A DNA stretch of 64,000 nt from positions 1,240,001 through 1,304,000 of the forward strand of contig NC_089248.1 in the NCBI RefSeq assembly GCF_000512585.2, given 5' to 3'. The notes under the pieces were generated by a model. The model was not told the DNA's origin, made no database searches, and saw only the letters and a list, made by a program, of their open reading frames with translations. Both the position numbers and the translations under genes were made by a program. The stretch is from Kwoniella bestiolae CBS 10118 (Eukaryota > Basidiomycota > Tremellomycetes > Tremellales > Cryptococcaceae). Below, in pieces: positions 44,008-55,527 of this stretch (positions are counted from its first letter, which is position 1; each line of letters starts with the position of its first letter).

Positions 44008-45299
44008 ATGAGTCATTCCAATAATGAATTGCAGGATTACCAGCAAAGCCAAGAACATCCCCTATCTCACCAACAGTACCAAGAAGACTGGCTTTCTCAA
44101 CAGTTTGCGGCGAATCCTCCTTTAGGTTATACGAGTGGCGAACATTGGGGCTTTGCTGGTTCGAATCCGGGCATGAATGAGTGGGATGAGGTGACCATGG
44201 ATGGATTATCGCATCAGGCTAGTGGACCAGCGAGACCAGCATGGTGAGCATGCCTCCTACCATTTATATCTGTCTCTGATCACGTCCTATCTTTATAACC
44301 CAGTGACACGCACTTGAACTCTTATTTTGAAGACAATCTGCTCAATAACCGCACGCAAGTCTCGTCATTTAATCGATCACTATTGCCAGACATCATGGAG
44401 TTTTCTACTTTTATCGCAGACCCGTCTTGCCAGCGTCAAAGTGAAGCAACTCAGGACCATTCGTACAGTTCCCATGCTGCCCATGGGACTGGAACTTTCG
44501 GGCCCGAACTTCATGATGACCCAATGGCGGGCAACCTACCTGCGACCCAACCTGAGAAGCCAGGGGTGAATGAACCTCATGTGCCTGACAATGCTTGTTT
44601 ATCGGAAGATGTCGACACGGAATGGACCCGAGGCCGTTTTAATACCATGTACCAGTACATAGCTGAGTTATATGGCGAACACAGAAGCTGCTGGCCGGTG
44701 AACAGTGTGGCATACATGAACCAAGATGATAGAAATTTGCTCTTCAGCGTTGACCGGGACGTGGAGAAGTGGGAAGAGGTCATCGATGAACCAAGGTTGA
44801 GCTGACAAAGAGTAAAGACGGGAAAGAAGCCCTTCTCCAGAGCCGCGATCTAAACGAGGTGTTGGTATACGCCCTGAGTCGTCCTTGCAAGCGTCTCCGT
44901 CATGCTGCTTGTAAAAGAAGGGATGTCATGGATTTAATCAAACGGGTCAAACTCAAAGACGTAACTTCCATCTCCCTCGACGAGTTGGAAGCGAAAAATT
45001 CCCATTATCTACCTGTGCAAGTGTGTCAGAGCCTTACTTCGGTATTGCAAAGGATTCCGAAGGGCTGTACATACCAAATCAAAAGTTTTGGGCAACCAGG
45101 TATCTCAATGCCAGAAGTGACGACTGTGAAGGCCAATCGCCGATTAAAGAGTCGCCATCTCTCGATTGCGACTGAATTCTCGAATCGTAAAAAGCATACC
45201 ACGTTCTTTACACAATGTGGAGATTACTTGAGATATTGCAACGCCCGGTCCAAGCGAAAATCGTCAAACAGGACGCAAGCTGACAGGAACAATCAGTAA
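44008..45299 (+). pseudogene. Orphan family copy A, frame interrupted near 44795
   Basis: Exon 1 (44008-44243) opens MSHSNNELQDYQQSQEH, Gln-rich. A 60-nt intron leads to exon 2 at 44304, whose frame runs to a TGA at 44803. The reading then continues in another frame, clean to a TAA at 45299 (AKNSHYLPVQVCQSL, LSIATEFSNRKKHT, QCGDYLRYC). Copy B downstream has the matching residues in one frame (FVDSDKVHLTLSDDG against VIDEP-VELTKSKDG), so the ancestral gene was continuous and one base is missing here between 44790 and 44795. A 32-nt GT-AG intron (44779-44810) would also restore frame, with a CTGAC branch-like site, but would be extremely short. I call it a pseudogene with reserve; it may be a read error. 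No known domain is recognised. Confidence 0.55.
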
Positions 45300-45975
45300 C
45301 GATGCTCATTAGCCATGTTCGTGACTTACCGGAATCCAATGATTTGTCTGCCGAGTCGACGGGCAATTCTGGTTTCTTCAGGGTACATTGTGCGCTAGAA
45401 ATCAAGTGATCAGTGAGTCTAAATCATGACAAAGGTAGGAGCGTCAAGCGTGATATGTATGCGAACGGAGAAGAGGAAGTATTGGCAGCGCCTCAGAAGC
45501 CATATGTGATTATGCATGCTTTGGGTCTTCAATACTCCCTTCATGGTATAGTTGACATTCCAGCATCTATCTGGCTCTCCTTACATATACCTCGACAAGA
45601 GTTTTTGGACGATTCCTCTTCTGTCTGCGTGTTCAACTTGACAAGTGAAAAGAAATTTACAAAAGGCCGAATGGTCTGGCCAGCTGTGCGTGGCTGCCAC
45701 ATTCACTGAACTGTATGTATTTGGATTGAACCTTTGTATTTCTTCTGCTTCTCTTGCACACTACTGAATCAAATTCAGACAGGTCTGAAATCCCCGAGTC
45801 AGAGTCATGACAGAGGATATGTATGCACTCCATGACCGGGGTCACAAAGGAGGGGCAGCACCGTGTCGCATGCATGCTCTTGATGTCTATCAGTATATAT
45901 TAGGGAGTGTGTTACGACCATCCCTCGGGTTCTGATACTGCTTATCTCGAAACTTCAATACCCAAGACTAAGAAG
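45300..45975. other. Spacer between the two orphan copies
   Basis: Contains a small plus-strand frame (ATG at 45452, stop at 45709, 85 codons, MYANGEEEVLAAPQ...) with no match to either orphan copy and no known motif. It might be a small gene, a broken exon or chance. Nothing else is seen. Confidence 0.3.
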
Positions 45976-47246
45976 ATGAGCGATCGCCGTACTTCATTGC
46001 AGGTCGATACAGATGAGGGTCTCTCTCAGAGTAGGCTCCGTCGTTCCGGGATCTACACAGACGAGCTGCTCCAAGCACCCCCTACCACTTCCGCTGGATT
46101 TGTGCCAGTAATATTTTCGAGTGGCGATACGTATATACCAAATCATGAAGCTCGGGAAGACGGTATATCGATTGGGTAAGTGATCAATCTACGGGGATAC
46201 TGCAAGGGAGCTCCCTAGCCTCCATTCTACCTTGACTATGGTATCGCTGCTAAAACTTGATATTCGGTCAACAGTGACACCGTAGTCTCCCCGGCGCAAT
46301 CATGGTCACCTCACCAACGATCCTTTGGTGACGGTACGTATGTCGACTCGCAGAACACCAACACTGCTTACGCCAGAGGTAACAACCGTACTTTGCGTTA
46401 TGATGTTAATGATACATTCAGTGCAGATCCGGCGGGATATCAGCAGACTCTCGTGGGCGGAATGGCGCAGGCACCGCTTCTTTCAGCGTTTTCTCAAGGT
46501 CTGGACATGACAGTCAATCAATCGATGGCAACGATGTTTGGTCAACAGCCCTTCTCTACTACTCCGTCTGGGCTGACAGTCCTAGCAGCCGGCCGATTGC
46601 CCCGCTTCAGCTGGCCGACAACCATGACAACGACACGGAAGATGGGGTTAGATCACGAGCCATAAGACGACGTCTCGCCAAGCTGTATGAGCACCACGTC
46701 CAGACATACGGGTCGGATTTCTCGCGGTGGCCTACATGCGGGATGGTCTCCATGACCAAGAATGACAAAGCCTCCATACGTGCCGGGAGATCATGGAAGG
46801 AATTCGTCGATAGCGACAAGGTCCATCTGACACTTAGCGATGATGGTAGTCGAGCAGATTTGGCAAGTAAGATCCCTGATGGCGTCTTAGTATACAGCTT
46901 GATTATGGGTAAGAACGATAGAAGTAGAAAGAAGGGGGCGTTCCATCCAGGCTCCACCTCCGCAAGGAACATTACGTCCATCCCATTCGCACAGCTTTGT
47001 AAAACCTCGCTCATAGAGGGGAAATACCTACCTGTACTACTGTGTCGTACTAGTCAAGAGGTCTTGAAGAGGATGAACGAAAAGAGCGGCTCAAGTTCAA
47101 GCCACGCCGCTGTCGTTCATTCACATTCAGCTCTGGCCACTGAGTTTTCGAAGAGCAGGCACAAAACCCAATGTGAAAATTGTGGTGATTTCTATAGAAA
47201 ACCGAAGCATAAAGTGGATCAAGAAGCGAATAACAATTCCAGTTGA
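45976..47246 (+). CDS. Orphan family copy B, exon model uncertain in the middle
   Basis: Exon 1 (45976-46175) starts MSDRRTSLQVDTDEG. A 99-nt intron leads to exon 2 at 46275. Exon 2 begins TGACAC and follows a phase-2 intron, exactly as in copy A. The exon 2 frame ends at a TAA at 46663-46665. The C-terminal half lies in another frame, open from 46413 to the TGA at 47246. An intron 46379-46443 (65 nt, GTAACA...TATCAG) or 46334-46443 (110 nt, GTACGT...) joins them; the first gives 368 residues. Shared blocks with copy A: RRRLAKLYEHH / YIAELYGEH, GVLVYSL / EVLVYAL, KYLPVLLC / HYLPVQVC, ALATEFSKS / SIATEFSNR, QCENCGDFYRK / QCGDYLRYC. The Cys pair and basic C-terminus might bind metal or nucleic acid; that is only a guess. 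Confidence 0.6.
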
Positions 47247-47529
47247 TATGGGAGCACCGTAGAGGGATAGCTGCGTCAGGTTTCATAGCAGCAGCATAGT
47301 TGATGTTTGAGTAAAGATGAATCACACTGGAAAAACAAGTTTGAGAGGTTGAGAAATCATGAAACAGAGGAGGAAGGGAAGAGAAAAATGAACCACTCCC
47401 AGCGTTTCTTTGAAATCAGTGAACAGAAAATGCAAGAGATCTTCATAGGCTCATACATGCTGTAAGGAGTGAAATGTTTCCCTCTTGATTGCTTTGAAAT
47501 CTGATCAAATACGTGCATCTATCTAAGTG

Positions 47530-49152
47530 TCACCTGCCACAGTCCCTGCTCATCCTCTGACTGATATTGCTTGTGACACGAGCCGAAAATGAGGGAGGAT
47601 CTTTACCAATTCGGACTGTCCGTCTCATGCGTCTATCAGCTTTCCCTATCTTATGACTCGAGTCATAACTTGACGAAAATGGGCGATATGACACCCACCT
47701 ATGAAGTAAACCAGCATGATAAGCGTGAATCTGTTCCTCCCTATTCATATCGAGAATCGCCTATGTAAAGATCCATCCCGTCAGCTCAACGTTGCTCATC
47801 ACCATCTGCTCTACCTATCTTCGTGTGCGTAGTACTATTGAACGCATCGCAGTGCACTCACATGCGTCATCGTCCTACTCATATTCGGCCACTTCTCATT
47901 CCCCCCAATCATAGGATTAAAAGGTCTCCTGACTCCAAACTCCGTCGCGGGGAGAAGCATGAAATTGTATGGGTTATTCCTGTCCAGTTCGGGGGCGTCG
48001 TAATTTGTCGAAGATGCTGCAGCGGGAGGTTTTCTGATTGGATATGTATGTGAGTGTGGGAGGGGTTTGGGTTTGATCTTGGATGGATCGGGTTGAGGAG
48101 GGTGGCGGTAGTGCCAAAGAGCTTCTTTCTCTTTTTCCCTGTGGGAGTGAGCGGACGTAAGTGTCATGGTCATTTATGGGTTCTGCAAGTCGGAAGTGAG
48201 AGATACTAGCTCGGAAAGGGAGAGATGTTCGATTGATTCCAGAGAGAGGGAGGGTTTGACACTGATGGACGGAAAACACTTCAATGAAGGAAAAGGAGAC
48301 TACTCACTTCATCAACCTCTTCTCAAACTTCATCCTCTCCTTCTCCTCCCTCTCCCACTCCTTCATACTAATCTTATACAACTTCTCCTGTTCCTTTTCC
48401 TTCTTCTTCCATTCCCTCTCTCGTTTTTCGTTCTCCTTGAAGATCGCTTTTTGGATCGATCGCGGCAAGTAATCGAAATCCTCTGGAAGGTGCGGTACGA
48501 ACTTGGGCATTTTGTATGGGTTTGGCATGAGGGGTGGTGCAGCTATCTCTGGAGGGGGATCGGATATGGTTGGAAATGGTCTGTGGATCTGGAAAAGTGT
48601 GGTGAATTCATCAGTATAAGGGATGACGATAATGGAAGGCATGAAGAGCAGATCATCGCTCAGTATATCTCGTCAGCTGGCAGGTACAGTACATCAACAG
48701 ATACTGATCTCCCTGTTTGTCCAATGACCGCGTATAGACCAACGTCAATAACTCACTTTGTACCCCTTCCCCTTCTTCCCCTTATCAGGATACCCATACA
48801 TACTCTCATCCCATTCCACCCCCCTCCCAAACAACCTACTAAAAAACGAAGGCTTCTTCCTATCAGATCCCCACCCCCACGTATCAGGCGTAGGATACTC
48901 CCCAGCGAGACCTTGAGCCTGCGAGTGACTGGACAGTCCCTGAGCCTGCGAATGAGCGCTCATTCCCGGTTTAGTACCATTGCTCCTACTGATGTTCTTG
49001 CTTGTTTTGGTGCCTAGGTAGTCTGGCATAGGGAGCTCGAGCTGGTCGAGAGGTAGGGCTGGTGGTTTGGTCATGTTTGATGTTGGTAAACCAGTCGAAG
49101 AGCTTTGAGCACCGTTGGGAGGTTTGGGTATTTTAGATTTGGAGGTGAACAT
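47530..49152 (-). CDS. Unrecognised protein with Lys/Glu-rich helix
   Basis: Four exons on the minus strand (49152-48757, 48588-48308, 48138-47862, 47760-47530) give about 394 residues. The N-terminus is Ser/Pro/Gln-rich with two copies of HSQAQGL; then comes WGWGSDRKKPSFFSRLFGRG. The middle has PHLPEDFDYLPRSIQKAIFK and a long charged helix (KREREWKKKEKEQEKLYKIS). A Pro-rich segment includes NNPYNFMLLPATEFGVRRP. The last exon begins AILDMNREEQIHAYHAGLLH. A GTGGGT donor right after that point suggests a further intron, so the true C-terminus may differ from the stop at 47530. No known domain. It lies convergent to orphan copy B. Confidence 0.65.
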
Positions 49153-49621
49153 TCTTTATATGTATACACGATTTAGCAGGACGAGGGATTGATGGGTATG
49201 GTGGGATAGTGTGAGTCAGTATGAGGAGAGGGCGTGCAGTGATGGCAATCAGAAAGCGATGCTTAATCAGTGTATGGGTATGACATGATACTATGCATGA
49301 TGATCAGCAGTCACATCATGAGGTATTCCATCGCACCGTGTCCCCATTGTGTGTATGTCAGTGAGAGAGTGGGAGAGTGAATAGATGATGAAGTCAAGTT
49401 TGATGGTGAAAAAGACAAGAACAATAACGACACTCGGTCTAGCGCAAACATGTGGTTGTGTGTTATCTCATTCACCCTGAATCGTATCATCATCTTGTTA
49501 CATGTAACACATCAAAAGATACCAAGGTAATATTATGCTCTGAATGTTATTGCGCGTAAAGAAATGTATCTATGAAAGCAAGCTACCCACTACCATCCAC
49601 TACAAAGCGATAAAGCTGCAC
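49153..49621. other. Intergenic region between two minus-strand genes
   Basis: Promoter of the Lys/Glu-rich gene and 3' UTR of the La-motif gene. No further feature. Confidence 0.4.
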
Positions 49622-51801
49622 CTACGCCCCAGTCCCAAGCGAAGGGGGCAATGAGCTCGCAGGGTTAGCCCCATTCCCATTCCCATTCTCCCTCTCCCTA
49701 TTTCTGTCCCCCCTATCCCTGTGTCCACCTCTGCCACCACCTCGTCCACCTCGTCCACCTCTACCCCTTCCACCTCGTCCTCGTCCACCACCACCTCGAC
49801 CACCCTTGAAATCCCTTCTTCCGCCCTTTTGTTGAGCTTCGTTCAATTTGTCGGCAGCGAGTTTACCTTGGAAGTTTGCTCGTGTGGTCCAGAAAGATCT
49901 TTGTTCTTCCTCTATGTAACATAACATAGAAAATCAGTATTGTCTTCGATTTCCATCTCCACGATAGTTCCAAATAGTTGAGGACGATTGGTAGATAAGA
50001 CCGGAGAAACGACTCACCATCCATTCGAGACCATTCTACCTCGGCACCACCAAAAGGCATCTTCTCATCCCTGAGCTTGGTCAACTCATCATCCGTAATG
50101 ACAGCGGCATCACTCTTGGCGATAGTACCCGATTTGGATCCAGGTGGGAAAGCAAGGAAAGGGTTTTCGATGATTTTGGATACTCGGATCTATAACGCAT
50201 AGTCAAATCCAGATCAGCTATACGACGCTATGAACATGATGTAATTCTGTAGCACAACTCACCTTGAGATCTTTCCAATCCCCGTTCTCACCGTGGTTGA
50301 TGAATTTCACAGCAGCGTTGTTCTCGAATGGTACTTTGGATGAATCGATGATCTTTCCAGTATGTCGATCACATTCCAACATGACACCTTTGTATTCTAT
50401 GGTGAGTGGTTTAGGTTCCTACGTTGCAACATAAGGACATCAGTCACCATCACTCATAACAACTTAGCTACCTTTGGACGCGGGATCTGCTCACCTCTGT
50501 TCTAGATTCCTTTGAATCTCTTTCCTCTCCATCCTCATCCCTTTCCCTCTTCTTAGGGTTCTTCTCCCCACCTTTAGAGAAACCAGGTCTAATTCCAATA
50601 ACAGCGACGTCGTCCCCGATCTTGGCGAGAGAAGGTGAGATCCCCTTCTTAGCTTTATCCATCTCCTTGAAGGCGTTGAATTTCCTTCCTGAATCTCGTT
50701 GCTTGGCATCGGTTTTACCACCTCGGTGAATCTCGCTATCTGGGATACCCTTCTCCTTAGCCTTCATCTTTACGTATTCGTCTCTGCGAAGTTAGATATT
50801 CTATCAGCTCAATGCAGGAGCTCAATATCGAGACGCTAGTTCTGAGCTGCAGATCAACTCACTTTGACATCTTGCTCATCTCCTCGCCATCTTCGGTGAA
50901 TTTGGGAATAGTCTCCTTAGCCAAGAAGCTCTTCATATCTTGCTCATAAGCGAATTCGACAAAGACTGAGCCCTACACAAGTCTTCCAGATCAGCTTCCC
51001 ATCGTTGCTCGCCTTTCCTCTATCCTCTGGATATCCAGACCGTCTCACTACAGCTAATGATATGTGTTCTAGTCATAGAACCCACCTTGAACTTTCCTTT
51101 ACCTTTCCCACTAGGCCCCTTCTCCTCCAAATCCGCCCTCCTCATCCTAACAGCATTGATCTTCCCAAACTGATCAAAGTACTTTTCAATTTTCTCCTGC
51201 TTGTTCCCCTCCACATCGTCCTCTCCGAAACCCTTCACATACGCTGATCTAGTCCAAGCAGTCGCATTAGGTTCCAAAGGTCTCTTCCTTCTTACGTTAT
51301 CTCCATCAGCTGACAAGACTACCAAAGGGTCTTTGCCCTCTTCCTGGATTTTCTTCTTCAGGGCGTAGACGACGAAGGGTTGACCGATCTCTTGGAATTC
51401 CTTCATTCGCTTGAATGTTAATATCGTCTTGAGGGGTACCCAACCTTCGGTGTTGCAGCATGTGAGGGAGAAGAAGTATTTGTCGACTGGGAGGTTGGAG
51501 TCGGAGAAGTAGAAGTAGACTGTGAAGCCGCAAAAGGTATGTTAGCAACGAGATTCCTTGCTTCGGTTTGCTTGAAAGGTGATTACGAGGAAAACACGAA
51601 AGAGGATAAGTAGGAGGTTTACTCACTTTGCTTAGCAGCTTTCTCGAGCAATTCCTTCACTTCCTCTTCGCTCTTTCCTTCCACGGTGGGAAGAGGACCC
51701 AATTCCTCAGCTTTTACTTCTACAGCTGATTCTTCCTTTACGTCTACCTCCATAGCTGCGGCGGTAGCTTCGACCTCGGGTTTGGCTTCGGTTTCGGACA
51801 T
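49622..51801 (-). CDS. LHP1: La-motif RNA-binding protein with RGG tail
   Basis: Seven exons on the minus strand (51801-51627, 51519-51086, 50972-50863, 50783-50495, 50418-50263, 50189-50018, 49911-49622) give 541 residues. An acidic head is followed by the La motif (QIYFYFSDSNLPVDKYFF, EGWVPLKTILTFKRM, about 57-115) and an RRM (SAYVKGFGEDDVEG, KYFDQFGKINAVRMRR, GSVFVEFAYEQDM, about 148-225). A second globular part (EPKPLTIEYKGVMLECDRHT ... DWKDLKIRVSKIIENPF) may be the La C-terminal xRRM. The tail is about 45 residues of RGG/RGRGG repeats. La proteins bind the 3' UUU-OH of RNA polymerase III transcripts, protecting and folding pre-tRNAs, mainly in the nucleus. The RGG tail suggests extra RNA binding and arginine methylation. 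The start was taken at MSETEAKPEV; an upstream in-frame extension lacks support. Confidence 0.9.
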
Positions 51802-52602
51802 GGTGGAGGTGGGTGACTTTGAGTAAGTGGTGGTTGGAAGATGGGTGATAGCAGGTGTCAACCGGGAAGAATGTCTGAGGTCGAGATGCACGAGTGAGCT
51901 GCTTGTGGTAGCTGACTATGTGTGCTTTTGAGTAAGAGTATGAATAAGAAGGACAATAAGGATGTCTATGTGATGAGATGTATCTTCCTTCATACTCTCA
52001 TCAATAATTTAGGTTGCATCTCTCTGATTCTTGACTTCTCGACAAAATCAAAAATAACCAAAAACACGAGGCATGTGGACATATCTCCGTCGGATATAAC
52101 ACAGAGTGGCAAATGTGGCATTCATCTCTAGGTGGAGGATGTCCACTTTTGAAATCGTGCTTCAGCCATCTTATAGACCCTGAAAAAGTCATGATCCATG
52201 ATATCGTGGAACTGATATACTTCATAGGTTGAGATGGCTTCCACTGCTAACGTTCAACTTTACTTAGTACGTCTTACGAAGATGAAGGAAAGGAACATCA
52301 CGAGGGTGCTGTCTTGGATGGACATCGATGATGCGTAGCGTCAGCATTGAATGGGAATGGGAAAATCTACTGGTACTAATGTTCACTTTCTCACATATCT
52401 CGTTTTCTGCTTAACCCAATACTCACATTCTTTCATACCACCATCACTCTACAGCTGCAGGCCAGCACTTCCCTCCATCCTCTACAACATATCAATACTA
52501 CTCAGCCAGACCCGGTACTATCCACTACATCTTCGATACCTCTTGAAGAGGATCACTCACAACCCTCCATCCCTGATCAATCTCTCAAACCGACCGACCA
52601 CC
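51802..52602. promoter_or_regulatory. Divergent promoter La protein / kelch protein
   Basis: About 800 bp between the two starts, holding both promoters and leaders. No named element is clear. A pyrimidine- and A/C-rich stretch (52390-52600) is the probable kelch-gene leader. Confidence 0.4.
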
Positions 52603-55527
52603 ATGACCAGCCAAACCAAATCATCAATGATGCCAGCGGCATATGCGATAGTATTAGCGTCCTTACCAGGAGTATGGGCGATCACACCAACTGCGAGATG
52701 GGGACATCAAGCTGTTTATGTAAAATCAAAGAAGGCTATGTATGTTGTAGGAGGGGAAGTACCTACATCTGGTAGTCAAATTACCAACGAAGTTTTGGTA
52801 TTGGATGTGAGTGATTTGTGACCTCCGAGAGTAGATCTCAAAACAGCCAGATGTCTATCCGACATCCATGGACTTCCTGGGGAGTGAGGTTGGTTAGATC
52901 AGTAGATGCCGACTACCTGTTACCGTCTTATAGCTCAACTCATCCAACCCCACATTCTCAACAGCCTCCTCAGAGGGTCTTCCTCCCCATGCATTCGGAT
53001 CCATGGTATCTACCCCCGATGGCTCCTCGTTAGTCGTGACGGGAGGAATCACCTCGTCGTGCGAGAATGACGGTACCGCCCATACCCTCAACCTGGACGA
53101 TAATGAAGGATGGGTAACCACTTCTCCAAGTAAATTCATAAGAAGGAGAGGTGCAGGTGCGGCTTATGTACAGGACGCGAATGGGAAGGATGATATCATG
53201 GTTGTTGGGGGTATTGCGGATTCCTATGTTTGCTGTGAGTATGCATTGACAGAAAAGTCAGTCTCGATTTACTCCTCGACTAACTCATCTGACGTTCTAG
53301 CCTCATCATCCCACTCTTACCCTGCTTCGGACGTTCTTTCCCTCCCCCTCTCCGCCTCTTCACTAATCTCCTCCCGAAGTCTCCCTTCCTCTCTTACCGG
53401 CTCTTCCTTGGCCGTATCTGATTTCGCCCTGACCTCAAGCTCGGATGGTGACAAGATCTACTTGACCGGTGGTCAGACTTCTTCGGGAGACTTTGTAGAT
53501 ATGACGACTGTTGGAATATGGGATTCGGACGATGGATGGAAATCTCAGGCTACGACTGGTGATGTGCCCTCTGGAAGGGTTGGTGCTAGTTTGGTAGCTC
53601 ATCCTAATCTAGACATTCTGTAAGTTAAGGCTGTTTCGACTCACTAGTATAGTACAATCCTTCGAATTTCTTAACCAAAATAGATGCTGATGAAATGAGG
53701 GTGATCAGCATCTTACACGGTGGCTCAACAGACTCTTCCGGATCAGCCTCCAACCTCCTTTCTTTCCTCAACACCACTAACTGGCAGTGGTCTACCCCCT
53801 CTAATCTCCAACCTCCCACCTCGTCCGCCGCATCCTATCACACCTCAGTAATCACAGATCAAGGAGTGATGATCACCGCCTTCGGACTTGCTTCCACCGG
53901 CTCACCCAAGTCCGACGTGTATTACCTAGATATGAGAAACCCTACAGGACCCAGCGGATGGTCATGGAAGAACACCTGGTCTGCCGAGATGCTCGAAGCA
54001 TATTCCGGGTCAAGTTCGACTTCGACCGGTAGTAATGCATCTACGACTAGTGGAACAGGCGTAACAGCTGCGAAGGATAAAGATGGTTCAGACGGAGGGA
54101 TGTCATCCAAGAAGATCGCTTCTATAACTGTGCCCGTCCTAATCGTTGCACTCCTCTTATCTCCTATCATCATCTACCTAATCAGGAGGCGAATGAGGTT
54201 AATCAAGAAACGCAGAATGGCAAGGCACTTCTCCTTCTCTTCTCAGGAGGATGAAGGGTTCTTCAATGGTCCCTCGAATGGCTTATTCTCCAGATTCCTG
54301 GGTACCAAGAATGTCAATGGTAGAGATATGAATGAAAAGCAGGGGAACTACTTATCAAGGATGGTCACTCGTTTATCATCTCGATCAAACTCAGATGACG
54401 ATCACGAGGATGATATTCCGTATGTCCCCCCTAGGGAGATGGTAGCAGTTACAAACTCTCGATCGGTAACTTTCAAGGACTCGCCGGAACACAAACAGAT
54501 GAATTGGGAAGAAATCGATTTTGGCCTCGGTAAACTCGACGAGTCAAGGAATGATCAATCTTCTTTTAACCAACAACAACAAAATGGTACTTCATCTGTC
54601 TCTCCTTTCGGCGATCACGCTGCCATCCCTGCTCATGCGCCCATTGTCAACTTCCCTATTGCCCAACCTCAAGCTCAAGGCCAACGAGGTTACTCAGACG
54701 AAATGTTATATAGTGATTCGGCCATCTCGCCGCCATCCGTTGGCCGTCTCAACGCCAATAGCGTCCCATCAGTATTCGTTCAACCAGCTACCGTCCCCTC
54801 TACTCCCTCTGCCGACCTCGTAAACTACCCAGCTATGATCCCCAGCTCAACCTCCTCAGCTGTAGGCGGTTCCGCCCCCTCGCAAAGTTGGGATTCCCTA
54901 GCTAAAGAATTGGAGTCCAAGCCCGCTTTCAGATCAATCTCACCTACTGCCCAACTTCGTTCTCACGCTCATCCCTCCAACTCCCCTTCTGGTCCTGCTG
55001 TGGTGATGCCAGGTGATATTTACGGTGGATTAAGGAGTGAATCCCCACGACCAATCTCCCCTGCACCCTCTATCCCTCCTCTTGAATTCCAAAGGCCCGC
55101 CTCTGTATCATCCAATAGATCAAGCATCTCCGAAACAGGTACCATCCGACTCGTCAACCCCAATTCTCCCTCTCAACGACGACCCGAGTTTTTGCCGTTC
55201 CACCAGATCCCTCAGGGGATGAGATCGGTCTCTCAACCTGTTAGACAGCTTGCCGGAACCACAGGTCTCAACAGAAGGGGATCAGCTAATTCTGATACCT
55301 CCCCCTTGTCTAGTGGACAAACTACCCCCACACCTAGGAATATCTCGTTGAGTTATACTCAGGGGATGAAGAGGGCTTATAATCCCATTTCACCCATTGG
55401 GTTGGGAAGTCCCGCAGGGAATGGGAATGGGAGTCCGGTGAATGTGGAGAAGAGGTCGAGCATGTTGAGGGTCGTTAATGCTGATCAGAATGAGGAGGGG
55501 GCGGAAGGTAATGGTAATGCTATGTAA
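52603..55527 (+). CDS. Kelch-repeat single-pass membrane protein
   Basis: Four exons (52603-52806, 52934-53234, 53301-53619, 53709-55527) give 880 residues. A signal peptide (MPAAYAIVLASLPGVWA) is followed by kelch-like blades: ARWGHQAVYVKSKKAMYVVG, AFGSMVSTPDGSSLVVTGG, RRGAGAAYVQDANGKDDIMV, GDKIYLTGGQTSSGDFVDM, and ASYHTSVITDQGVMITAFG. A Ser/Thr stalk leads to one membrane segment (about 412-432, ITVPVLIVALLLSPIIIYLI) with a basic stop-transfer RRRMRLIKKRR. The 450-residue cytosolic tail is Ser/Pro-rich. This is the fungal architecture of an exposed kelch propeller that may bind glycans or proteins and signal inward; similar proteins sit at the cell surface. Ligand and pathway are unknown. 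Confidence 0.88.

Noticed and set aside
44155..44178. Perfect tRNA B-box-like string GGTTCGAATCC
   Set aside because: It lies in the coding frame of orphan copy A (AGSNPG). The T stem pairs at only four of five positions, and no A box or acceptor stem is found upstream.
42907..47529. A transposon or retroelement origin for the gene-poor segment
   Set aside because: No terminal repeats, reverse transcriptase, integrase or transposase motifs were seen in any frame.
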